Assembly: GCF_009755605.1 (NCBI RefSeq) | Contig: NZ_WPNZ01000005.1 | Location: 62,001-126,000 of the forward strand | Length of the DNA stretch: 64,000 nt | From: Streptomyces typhae | Lineage (GTDB): Bacteria; Actinomycetota; Actinomycetes; Streptomycetales; Streptomycetaceae | Reading direction: 5' to 3' | Part shown: piece by piece, positions 1-8,797 of the stretch | Layout: each line of letters starts with the position of its first letter | How positions within the stretch are numbered: the first letter of the stretch is position 1 | Position numbers and translations under genes: made by a program | The notes under the pieces: model-generated | What the model saw: only the letters and a program-made list of their open reading frames with translations | Told to the model about the DNA's origin: nothing | Database searches by the model: none

Positions 1-2329
1 GTCGGCCGACGCCCCGCGGCGATGTACCGGTTGCCGCTGCCAAGTGAGCGAGGAGCGCCCGGTCGTCGGCGGTGACGCCGGCGGCGACAAGTTCCGCGCA
101 CACGGCGAGCAGCCGCTCCAGGCCCCGCCCGTCGGTGGGGTCCAGGGCGAGGGCCAGGTGCGGGCGATCTCCCAGGATCTCGCGGATCCACTGGGTGCAC
201 CGCTCCTTGGGCCCGTGCTCCACGAAGACCCGTACACCGTCCGCCCACGCCCGCTCCACCGCGCCGGGGAAGTCGATCGTTCCCAGAGCCTGGGCGACGC
301 TGGCCTCGGCGATCCCGTCCGGAGTCGGGTCGAAGCGGAAGGTGCCCGCGCAGGTGTAGAAACGCACGCCGCCGACGGGGCGTACCGGGCGGTGGAAGTA
401 GGCACGCCACCGGTCGGCGGCGCTCGCGGCCATCGGCGTGTGGACGGCGATGTCGTAGTCGAGCGGCATGGCGTACTCGTGCGGCAGCCGCGCAAGGACC
501 CGGCGGCAGGCCTCGGCTTCGCCGCCGAGCGTGCAACTGCTCGGCGCGTTGACCGTCAGGAGATGCACGCCGGGCTCGTCCCGGACGGCGGCGGCGGCCT
601 CCTGCGGGTCGGTGCCCACGAGGTGGGCGGTCCACGTGGTTCCGGTTACGTCGGCCTGCCGCCATCCGTCGCGGATGGCACGCCAGGGCCGGGTCAGCAG
701 ACCGTCGAAGAGCGGGTTGCCGTGGGTGTCGGCCAGGACGGCGGCCGCGTCCGGCCACACACCGGTCGCCAGCAGCGCGCTGATCTCCCCGGAGGAGTAC
801 CCGAGGACGGCCTGCGGGCGCAGCCCGAGGACCTCGCGGGAGATATGGGCGTGCACCATGCTGAGGAAGGACGCGGCGTAGATCTTGCCCGCGGCGTCGG
901 ATGCGCTGCCGGCACCGGAGTACGCCCACCCGGCCATCGCCTCCGGATCACCCCGGTGACGCAGCTCGTCGACGGCCCGGGGGAAGGCGAGCAACTGCTG
1001 GCGGCCCATGCCCGGGTAGGCGGCCGCACCATTGGGGAAGACGAAAGCCAGGTCGCCGGACAAGGGCCGCGCCTGGAAGTACACACCGGGAGGCCGTGGC
1101 CTGCGGCGGCCGTCGGACAGCCAGCGCCGGGCCTGCCGGACTCGGCTGGTGTACTCGTCGTGGCCGGCGGCGACGACAACCAGCCGGGCCGGGCCCCCGC
1201 GGGACTCGCGCCCGCTTCCCAGGGCACGGATGATCTCCTCGGTGCCGGCACCGGAGAAGACGTACAGACGCCGGTCTGGCGGCTGAGGCGCTGCCCAGGC
1301 CTCGGGGGCCGCACTCACCGAACGCAGCCGCAGGGACAGGGCGCCGTCCTCGGCCAGCACGACGAGCGCGGTGCGCCGCGGGGCGAGCCAGGGCTCGGCG
1401 TGTGCCGCCGCCCGGGGGCGCGCGCCATGGTGCACCGCTGCCACCGCCGCGGCCACCGCCTCGAGAGCGGCGACACTGCTGCCGCCCCACAGCAACACGT
1501 CCCCTTGTGTCCGCTCCGGGCGCGGACACAGCAACACGTCCCCTTGTGTCCGCTCCGGGCGCGGTACGGCGGAAGCACGCAGAACCAGCCGGTCGTTCCG
1601 CTCCTCGTCAGGATCACCCTCAGCGATGCCGGGGCCCGAAACATCCACCACGGCGAGCGGCCGGTAGGCGCCGGGACTGCGTGTGTGCGGCGCAAGGACC
1701 ACTGCCACCGCGGCGCAACAGGCCCGCTCCTGCCCGCAGTCACCGGCCGGTCCGGGCATCCCCGCCGCTGCCGACGCGACGATCACCGCCCCGGCGTGTC
1801 CGTCCAGCGCGGCCTGCGCCGCGTCGTGCAGCACCCTCGTCCCGGCGCCGGCGTCCACGCGGACGTCCGCAGCAGCCAGGTCCGGGAGAGCGGCCAGGTC
1901 CGGGCGAGTGGCCAGTAGGGTGCGCGCCCGTGCCGCCGCCCCGCCGGGCCCGGAACTCAGGACGACGAGGGTGCCGTCGGACCGTTGCGGCAGGCACGCC
2001 ACCGCTTCCCGGACCACGGCGACAAGCGCTTCTGCCGCGTCGCCGCACGGAACCGCCCGCGCTGTCCCGTTGCTCGTACCACCGGCAGCGCGTCGGCCGG
2101 TGACGACCCGTTCGACGAACGCACGCGTACCGCCACCGTCGCACGTACGCACGGCGAAGGCCCGCACCGCCGCCACCGGCCGCTTCTCGTCCCCACCGGC
2201 AGCGGGGGAGGGGCTGGGTGCGCGGGAGCGTCCCGCCGGGTGGACGGGGCGCCGCGCACCGCGCAGCGCCGCATCCGGCACGGGAGCGTCGTCCTCCTGC
2301 GATGAGTGGGTTGCGTGTGCTGCGGCCAT
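1..2329 (-). CDS. PfaB-like PKS subunit with acyltransferase domain (3' end outside window)
   Basis: I read an open frame on the minus strand from ATG at 2329 to the window edge (776 codons); it starts 61 bp after the stop of the PfaA-like synthase and has AGGAG upstream. Residues about 80-400 look like a worn thiolase/KS fold without a recognisable active-site Cys. From about residue 420 an acyltransferase domain follows: FPNGAAAYPGMG, then GYSSGE at 510-515, where the nucleophile Ser512 is kept but the usual His of GHSxGE is Tyr. A decayed KS followed by an AT is the layout of PfaB in polyunsaturated fatty acid synthases. By position it should load or offload acyl chains for the upstream synthase. 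The unseen 3' part could add PfaC-type KS/CLF/DH domains, so naming is tentative. Confidence 0.8.
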   Translation of the reverse strand, partial: MAAAHATHSSQEDDAPVPDAALRGARRPVHPAGRSRAPSPSPAAGGDEKRPVAAVRAFAVRTCDGGGTRAFVERVVTGRRAAGGTSNGTARAVPCGDAAEALVAVVREAVACLPQRSDGTLVVLSSGPGGAAARARTLLATRPDLAALPDLAAADVRVDAGAGTRVLHDAAQAALDGHAGAVIVASAAAGMPGPAGDCGQERACCAAVAVVLAPHTRSPGAYRPLAVVDVSGPGIAEGDPDEERNDRLVLRASAVPRPERTQGDVLLCPRPERTQGDVLLWGGSSVAALEAVAAAVAAVHHGARPRAAAHAEPWLAPRRTALVVLAEDGALSLRLRSVSAAPEAWAAPQPPDRRLYVFSGAGTEEIIRALGSGRESRGGPARLVVVAAGHDEYTSRVRQARRWLSDGRRRPRPPGVYFQARPLSGDLAFVFPNGAAAYPGMGRQQLLAFPRAVDELRHRGDPEAMAGWAYSGAGSASDAAGKIYAASFLSMVHAHISREVLGLRPQAVLGYSSGEISALLATGVWPDAAAVLADTHGNPLFDGLLTRPWRAIRDGWRQADVTGTTWTAHLVGTDPQEAAAAVRDEPGVHLLTVNAPSSCTLGGEAEACRRVLARLPHEYAMPLDYDIAVHTPMAASAADRWRAYFHRPVRPVGGVRFYTCAGTFRFDPTPDGIAEASVAQALGTIDFPGAVERAWADGVRVFVEHGPKERCTQWIREILGDRPHLALALDPTDGRGLERLLAVCAELVAAGVTADDRALLAHLAAATGTSPRGVGR
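1488..1564. repeat. 39-bp in-frame tandem duplication
   Basis: Two almost perfect copies with a 39-bp period (13 codons) inside the PfaB-like gene. They duplicate the peptide PRPERTQGDVLL between the KS-like and AT regions. The length is a multiple of three, so the frame is kept. Confidence 0.9.
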
Positions 2330-2389
2330 GAGACTTGTGCTGCTCCTGAAGTGGTGTCGTCCGCGCCAGTGCCGGCGGAGGCGACGTGG

Positions 2390-5300
2390 TCATGTGGGGC
2401 GCAGGACCTGCTGTACGCGCAGGAGTTCGGCGATCGGCGCCTGAGGCGGGCCGAGCAGGACGTCGCAGCTGGCGAGCCCGTCGCCGGCCGGTCCGGCGTA
2501 CACCGTGCACGGCACCGTGTCCTCGACCGGTCCTGGCCGGTGCCAGCGGAAGTGGCCGATGCCCATGGGCAGGGTCGGGCCGCCCAGCAGGTGCTCGGCC
2601 CACAGTCCGGCCAGTTGCAGGGCCCCGTCGACCGCTGCCGGATCGGACACCCACGGCTCCGCCCGCCACTCCATGTGCCGCACACCGGCCAGCTCGCCGC
2701 GCGCACCCGGGACACCGACCCCTTCGAAGCCGCGCATCACCTGGAACGCGGGCCCATGGAAGAGGACATGGCCGTCATACAGCTCGGCCCGTGGCAGCGG
2801 CCCCAGTTCCTGTGCGCGGATGTCTGCCGCGTCCCCGGCCCCGCCCCGGGCCCCTTCCGGGGGCGGGACGCCCGGGGTGACGCGGTAATGAAGCGTGCCG
2901 CTGTCGCCGCTGTGGCCGCTGTGGCCCTGCAACTGCCAGGCGTCCGGCTCCCCGTCGGACCGGACGCGGTGGATCAGCAGGCGGTGCTCCGCGCTGCCGA
3001 AGTCCTCCAGGGCGATGCCGCGCAGGACACGGAGGTCGCTCAGCTCGACCGGCGCGTACGGATCGTGCTCGCGCAGCAGCCGGGCGAACCACTCCGCCAC
3101 GTACGCGAGGGGCACCACGGGGCGGCCGCCGACCGCGTGGTCCGCGAAGTGCGGGTGGCCGTCGGCCGCGAGCCGCAGCTCGGCCAGCGGCGCGCTTGCC
3201 TCTGCCGGTACCCGCTGGGCCAGTGGCGCGCTTGCCTCCGCCGGTACCCGCTGGGCCAGTGGCGCGCTTGCCTCCGCCGGTACCCGCTGGGCCAGTGGCG
3301 CGCCTGCCTCCGCCGGTACCCGCTGGGCCAGTGGCGCGCCTGCCTCCGCCGGCACCAGCTCGGTGCCCGCCGCGTGCGGGAGCAGGATCCTTTGGACGGG
3401 GCCGTCGCGCACGAGCTCCTCCACCAGGGCGCGGGCCCCGGCGGGCGGGTCGATGAGCGGCGTCCCGACGGCAGTGAAGTACTCGGCCAGATGCTCCGTC
3501 ACCATCCCGCCGTCCCAGGCCCCCCACACCAGAGCCCTGGCGCGCAGCCCGGGACGCGCGGCAGCCTGAACGGCGACCAGGTGGTTGAGTGTCTCGTTGG
3601 CCATCGCGTAGTCGCTCTGCCCCGCGTTGCCCGAGCGGCCCGCGACGGAGGAGAAGACGCACAGCAACCGCAGCGGATCCGAGGCGGTGGCCGCCAGCAA
3701 CGACTCCAGACCACCGACCTTGGTCGTGAAGACCCGGTCGAACTCCTCGTCGGTCTTGTCCTCAAGACGCCGGTCCGCCAGGACGCCCGCGCCGTGCAGG
3801 ACACCGGTGACCGGCCCCCACTCGGCCCTGACCTCCTCCACAACCCGTGCCAGCGCGTCGCGGTCACGGTTGTCGAGGGCCGCGTACCGCACTTGAGCCC
3901 CCGCCCCCCGGCAGGCGGCGAGGGTCGCGGTGATCTCACGCACGGCCATCACCCGCCCCGCGCGTGCGGCGGCGTCGGCGGGTTCGGGCAGAGCGGCGCC
4001 GTTCCGCCGGGCATGCTCGATCAGGGCCGTGCGGACAGCGCGTTCGTCCTGGGCGGCCTCCAGGTACGTCGGCTCCTCCCGCAGCGCGGTGCGTCCCAGG
4101 AGCAGCAGCCTGGGCCGGTGGGCCCGTGCCAGCGCGACGACGCACTCGGCGGTCACCCCGCGGGCGCCGCCGGTGACGACGAGGACGTCCTGCGGGCCCA
4201 GCACGTCCCCGGCGCCGGCGGCGGGGGAGGGAGCCGTGCCCGCGGCAGGCCGCCGCGTCCTCACCAGCACCCGCTGCGCGCCGTGGTCGGGCAGACCCAC
4301 GTCGGTGGCGGCCCCGCCGTACAGCAACTCCTCGGCCACCGCACGGGCGACCGCCCGCGCGGTGCGCTGTCCGCGCGCGCAGTCGACGGCCTTCACCCGG
4401 GCCGTGGGCCACTCCCGGGCGGCGGTACGGGCCAGCCCGGCGATCCCGCCAAGACCGGCACGCGCGCCGTGCGTGCCGGCGAGACCGAAGTCACCGCCGG
4501 TGTCCTGCACGGTGACCCACATACCGCCCGCACGCATCGCGGGCGCCACGCGCCGCGCCGTGCGGAAGAGGTCACGGGCCAGGTTGCAGGCGTCCTCGGT
4601 GCCGGTCACCGGGCGCAGACCGTCCAGGGACACGAGCGCACGCGTGTCCGCGGGCACCTCCCCGGCGCACACGCGGGCCTGGACGCCGTGCGGGGCGAGT
4701 TCCTCGACGAGCGCCTCCGCGACGCCCGTACCCTCGTCCGTGATCAGCACAGGGTGCTCCGCGAGCCCCGGCAGCCTCGTGCCCGGAGCAGGAACCGGCT
4801 TCGCCTCCAGGTCGAGGCGCTGGAGAGGAAGGTTCTTTGCCGCCTGCTCCGGCGGAGCGTCGGGCCGGGGCGTTCGCTGTCGCGCGAAGGCCGCTATGGC
4901 AGGCTGCCCGTCCTCCTCCTCCGGCAGGTTCTCCTTCAGCACGGCGGCGACTTCGCCGAGGGTCCGCAGCCCGGCGGCCCGTCCCGCATCCAGCCGGGGC
5001 AGCTGCGGAAAGCGCTTGCGCAGCGAGGAGAGGATCTGCACCCGCTTGATGGAGTCGATGCCCAGGTCGGTGTCGAGCACCAGGTCCGGCTTGAGGACGT
5101 CGGCCGGGTATCCGGTCAGCTCGGCGACCACGTCGAGCACGGCGTCCTCCGCCGACTCGGGTCCGCCCTCGCCGGGCTGGTCGCCGGACGGCCCGGCGAC
5201 CGCGGTCTCCGACACCCGCGGCGCCGCCTCGACGGACACCGGCGCGGCGTACTCGGACGGTTCACTCGAAGTCACCGAAGCACCGTCGGCGGCCGGCCAG

Positions 5301-8300
5301 GCGTGCTGCCCGCCGTACTGCCCGTCGACCGAGGCGGCCGACGCTGCCGCTGCCGGGTGCGCGGGAGCCGACAGCAGGACGGGGGCGGGCTGCATGTGCC
5401 CGGACGCCGGTTCCTCCCATGCGGCGGCCTCGTACACCGGCTCGCTCTCGTGCCCGGTACGAGGCTCCGCCGCCGCATCGGGCGCGAGAGCGGGCGACGG
5501 CAGGGCGGGGCCCGCGCCCATCGCGGCGGACACCCCGTGCACGACGGCTTCCACCGTGCGCAGGTAGGCGATATGACTGTCGGCCATCGAGCGCTGGAAG
5601 GCCGCGTGGGTCTGCGTGGTCTGACGCTGTGCCTCCTGCAGCACCTGGAGCCAGGGCGACCCGCAGGGACCGTGCGCCCCAGGAGGCACCGACACAGCGG
5701 CCGGGGCGTGCGGCGGGGCGTCGCTCTGTGCGGGCAGCACCCCGCGGGCGGTGGCAGGCACGCCTTGGGGCGCCGGTGCGGCAGCGGCGTCCTCGGCCTG
5801 CGCGGCGGAGTCCGGCGCGGTGCCGTTGCGGGGCTCTCCGGCGTGCGGGTAGGGCTTGCCGTAGTTCGTGCCGAGAATGGTGATCCTCCTGCTTGCTGCC
5901 TGCCCGTCGGCCTCTGCGGCGTCGGCGGGCACGGGGACGGGTGGGTCGGCGAGGTGGGCCCACAGCGGGGCGAAGTCGACGGGACGGCCCTGCGTCGCCA
6001 GAGCCCCCAGGACGTGGTGCAGGCCGCGCAGCGCCTCCTCGCCGGGACGGTCCACGGCCACCGAGAGATGAGTACGGTCCCGCAGGATCTGGCCCGTCAG
6101 CGACGTGAGTGCGCTGCCCGCGCCGAGTTCGACGAAGGTGCGGACCCCTTGCCCGTACATGGCCTCGATCTGTTCCGCGAAGCGCACCGGGGCCGTCAGA
6201 TGCCCGGCGAGATGCTTGCGGATCTCCCGCGGCCGCGGGGGATAGGGGGCAGCCGTGGCGTTCGCGTAGACGGGACGGTCGGGCGTTCTCACCTCGATTC
6301 CGTCGAGGAAGCCGGCGAAGGGGACGGCGGCGCTCCGCACCAGCGGGGTGTGGAAGGCACCGCTCGTCCGCAGCCGCCGTACGACGATGTCCGCTTCGCC
6401 GAAGGCGCGCTCGGCTTCCTCCAGCGCCGTCAACGTTCCCGACAGGACCGTCTGTTGAGGGCTGTTGCGGTTGGCCACCCACACCTCGCCGGCGGCGCAG
6501 TGTTCCACGACCTTCTCCGCCTGCTCGGCGCCGCACCCCACGGCTGTCATCCCCGCGGGCTGCTCGGTCGCGTCCCGCAGCAGTTCACCGCGGCGCCGTG
6601 CCGCGGCCAGCAGATCCGTACGGCTCAGGACCCCGGCGGCGTGCAGGGCCACCAGTTCCCCGAAGCTGTGCCCGGCCAGGAAGTCGGCGGCCACCCCGAC
6701 CGCGTCCAGGACGGCCAGCTGCGACAGTGCGAGGCCGGCCAGCGCCGGCTGCGCCCATTCGGTGGCGGTCAGCCGCTCCGCCTGTGCCTGCCGCTCCCGC
6801 TCGTCGAACACGGGCGGCGGGAAGACGACATGGTGCAGCGCCGTCCCCTCCTCGGGGCGCCAGTCGGCGAGCTGGTCCCACACGTCCTGCGCCTGCGGGA
6901 CGTGCAGCGCCAGCCCGCTGCCCATACCCGGGTACTGGCTGCCCTGCCCGGACAACAGGAAGGCGACCGGCCCCGGGTCGGGGGCGCCCACCGCACAGTG
7001 CACGCCGCGTGGGTCGTGCAGCTGCGCGTCAGGTGTGGCGTCCAGATGCTCGGCCACCTGCTCCAGCAGCCGGCTCAGCTCTTCGGCGTCGGCCGCGACG
7101 ACGGCCAGCCGCGCGTGCGCCGACGGATCGAAAGCGAGCTGCGCCGCCCGTGCCCTGTTTGCCAGCGGTGCCCGCTCCGCGGCCGCGGAGCGGGCCCGTG
7201 CGGCGAGGCCCGCCGCGCTGTCCGCGCTCAGCACGACCAGGTGGCAGGGAGCGGCGTCCACCCGGGGCGGCAGGCAGGCGCGCACCCCGGTCGGCGGCCG
7301 GTACTCCTCCACGGTGAGGTGGAAGTTGCTCCCGCCGAAGCCGAAACTGGAGACCGACGCACGGCGTGGATGAGCACTGCCGCGGATCCACGGGCGGGCC
7401 TCGGTGTTGAGATACAGCGGCCCCCGGGCCAGAGGCAGCCGCGGGTTGGGGCGTTCCACCTTGTACGTCGGCGGCAGGACTCGGTGCCGGAGCGCGAGGA
7501 TCGCCTTCAGCAGACCGGCGCCGCCCGCCGCTCCCTTGGTGTGTCCGATCTGCGACTTCACCGAACCCACCGCGCACCAGGGCGGGTCCCCGTCCTCGGC
7601 CGCGGCCCCGAACACAGCGGACAGCGAACGGAACTCGGCCACGTCCCCGGCCGCGGTGCCGGTACCGTGCGCTTCCACCAGCTCCACCGTGCGGGGACTG
7701 TAACCGGCCTGGTCGTACGCTCGATCCAGCGCCCGTTGCTGTCCCTCGGGCAGAGGCGCGTAGATGGCCGTGCCCCGGCCGTCCGACGAGGCCCCCAGGC
7801 CGCGCAGGACGGCATGGACACGATCGCCGTCGCGCTCGGCGTCGGCGAGACGCTTCAGGGCGAACAGCACCAGCCCCTCACCGAGCATGGTGCCGTCGGC
7901 GCCCTCGGAGAAGGGCCGGCAGTCACCGGTCGGCGACAGGGCGGGCGTCTTGCTGAAACTCAAGTACCACAGAATGTCGTTGAGGGTGTCGGCCCCGCCC
8001 GCCAGCATCATGTCGCAACGGCCCAGGACGAGCTCGTCGGTGGCCATCGCCAGCGCTGCCAGCGAACTGGCGCACGCGGCGTCCACGGTGCAGTTGGGAC
8101 CGTTGAGGTCGAAGCGATTGGCGATCCGACCCGCTACGACGTTGCCCAGCAGCCCGGGGAAAGTCGCCTCCTGCCACGGCACGTAATGCCCGGCGATGCG
8201 GTCGCACATCCGCTGTGCGGCGGCCTCGTCCATACCGCCTTCGCGCAGCGCCTTGAGCCACACCGGCCGCTGCGTCCGTGCCGCCATGTCGCACGACAGT

Positions 8301-8749
8301 TGCAGCACCCCGGTACCCACCACCACACCGACCCGCTCCCGCTCCAGGCGCTCCAGGTCCCCGCCGGTCGCGTCCATCAGGGCGTGCTGCGCGGCCACCA
8401 GGGCCAGCAGTTGCGTGGTGTCCGTGGCCTCCAACGCCTTGGGCGGGATGCCGAACGCCAGCGGGTCGAAGGCGACGGGGTCGAGGAACGCCCCGCGTTT
8501 GGCGTACGTCTTGTCCGCCGCCCGCGGATCCGGATCGTAGTAGTCGTCGATCAGCCAGTGCGTCTTTGGCACGTCCCGGATCAGGTCACGGCCGGACAGG
8601 ATGTTGCGCCAGTACGGCTCGGGACCGTCCGCCCCCGGCAACAGGGCACTGAGACCCACCACGGCGATGTCCAGCGCACTCGGACCGGCGATCCGGCCAC
8701 CCGCGTCCGCGCCCTGCCCCGCAGGATGGTCGGTGGAACTCTGTTTCAC
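2390..8749 (-). CDS. PfaA-like iterative type I polyketide/fatty acid synthase (KS-AT-ACP-KR-DH)
   Basis: 2119 aa from GTG at 8749, 48 bp after the PfaD-type gene. Domains in order: ketosynthase (about 25-470; Cys226 in DAACASSL, later EAHGTGT and GHTKGAAG), acyltransferase (GQGSQYPGMG, then GHSFGE near 694), one acyl carrier protein (LGIDSIK, phosphopantetheine Ser near 1231), ketoreductase (VTGGARG near 1523) and a hot-dog dehydratase (HAVGGRPVVP near 1870). This order matches PfaA of PUFA synthases and related HglE-type glycolipid synthases. Long Ala/Pro-rich linkers flank the single ACP, whereas PfaA proteins usually carry several in tandem. It probably makes a lipid or polyene chain iteratively with the PfaD and PfaB-like neighbours. 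The product cannot be told from sequence. Confidence 0.92.
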   Translation of the reverse strand: MKQSSTDHPAGQGADAGGRIAGPSALDIAVVGLSALLPGADGPEPYWRNILSGRDLIRDVPKTHWLIDDYYDPDPRAADKTYAKRGAFLDPVAFDPLAFGIPPKALEATDTTQLLALVAAQHALMDATGGDLERLERERVGVVVGTGVLQLSCDMAARTQRPVWLKALREGGMDEAAAQRMCDRIAGHYVPWQEATFPGLLGNVVAGRIANRFDLNGPNCTVDAACASSLAALAMATDELVLGRCDMMLAGGADTLNDILWYLSFSKTPALSPTGDCRPFSEGADGTMLGEGLVLFALKRLADAERDGDRVHAVLRGLGASSDGRGTAIYAPLPEGQQRALDRAYDQAGYSPRTVELVEAHGTGTAAGDVAEFRSLSAVFGAAAEDGDPPWCAVGSVKSQIGHTKGAAGGAGLLKAILALRHRVLPPTYKVERPNPRLPLARGPLYLNTEARPWIRGSAHPRRASVSSFGFGGSNFHLTVEEYRPPTGVRACLPPRVDAAPCHLVVLSADSAAGLAARARSAAAERAPLANRARAAQLAFDPSAHARLAVVAADAEELSRLLEQVAEHLDATPDAQLHDPRGVHCAVGAPDPGPVAFLLSGQGSQYPGMGSGLALHVPQAQDVWDQLADWRPEEGTALHHVVFPPPVFDERERQAQAERLTATEWAQPALAGLALSQLAVLDAVGVAADFLAGHSFGELVALHAAGVLSRTDLLAAARRRGELLRDATEQPAGMTAVGCGAEQAEKVVEHCAAGEVWVANRNSPQQTVLSGTLTALEEAERAFGEADIVVRRLRTSGAFHTPLVRSAAVPFAGFLDGIEVRTPDRPVYANATAAPYPPRPREIRKHLAGHLTAPVRFAEQIEAMYGQGVRTFVELGAGSALTSLTGQILRDRTHLSVAVDRPGEEALRGLHHVLGALATQGRPVDFAPLWAHLADPPVPVPADAAEADGQAASRRITILGTNYGKPYPHAGEPRNGTAPDSAAQAEDAAAAPAPQGVPATARGVLPAQSDAPPHAPAAVSVPPGAHGPCGSPWLQVLQEAQRQTTQTHAAFQRSMADSHIAYLRTVEAVVHGVSAAMGAGPALPSPALAPDAAAEPRTGHESEPVYEAAAWEEPASGHMQPAPVLLSAPAHPAAAASAASVDGQYGGQHAWPAADGASVTSSEPSEYAAPVSVEAAPRVSETAVAGPSGDQPGEGGPESAEDAVLDVVAELTGYPADVLKPDLVLDTDLGIDSIKRVQILSSLRKRFPQLPRLDAGRAAGLRTLGEVAAVLKENLPEEEDGQPAIAAFARQRTPRPDAPPEQAAKNLPLQRLDLEAKPVPAPGTRLPGLAEHPVLITDEGTGVAEALVEELAPHGVQARVCAGEVPADTRALVSLDGLRPVTGTEDACNLARDLFRTARRVAPAMRAGGMWVTVQDTGGDFGLAGTHGARAGLGGIAGLARTAAREWPTARVKAVDCARGQRTARAVARAVAEELLYGGAATDVGLPDHGAQRVLVRTRRPAAGTAPSPAAGAGDVLGPQDVLVVTGGARGVTAECVVALARAHRPRLLLLGRTALREEPTYLEAAQDERAVRTALIEHARRNGAALPEPADAAARAGRVMAVREITATLAACRGAGAQVRYAALDNRDRDALARVVEEVRAEWGPVTGVLHGAGVLADRRLEDKTDEEFDRVFTTKVGGLESLLAATASDPLRLLCVFSSVAGRSGNAGQSDYAMANETLNHLVAVQAAARPGLRARALVWGAWDGGMVTEHLAEYFTAVGTPLIDPPAGARALVEELVRDGPVQRILLPHAAGTELVPAEAGAPLAQRVPAEAGAPLAQRVPAEASAPLAQRVPAEASAPLAQRVPAEASAPLAELRLAADGHPHFADHAVGGRPVVPLAYVAEWFARLLREHDPYAPVELSDLRVLRGIALEDFGSAEHRLLIHRVRSDGEPDAWQLQGHSGHSGDSGTLHYRVTPGVPPPEGARGGAGDAADIRAQELGPLPRAELYDGHVLFHGPAFQVMRGFEGVGVPGARGELAGVRHMEWRAEPWVSDPAAVDGALQLAGLWAEHLLGGPTLPMGIGHFRWHRPGPVEDTVPCTVYAGPAGDGLASCDVLLGPPQAPIAELLRVQQVLRPT
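3183..3362. repeat. Five tandem 36-bp repeats in the KR-DH linker
   Basis: Five head-to-tail 36-bp units encode the 12-residue motif VPAEAGAPLAQR (and a G-to-S variant) between the KR and DH domains of the PfaA-like synthase. The copies are close to identical, the outer ones diverging slightly, which suggests recent expansion of a flexible Ala/Pro linker. Confidence 0.95.
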
Positions 8750-8797
8750 TCTCTACGCCTCAGTCGGATGACACGGCCGGCACTTCCGAGAAGTCGC

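Noticed and set aside
44..1918. A 624-codon plus-strand frame at the window start
   Set aside because: Low-complexity Gly/Val/Arg/Gln translation opposite the PfaB-like gene, which shows clear acyltransferase motifs on the minus strand.
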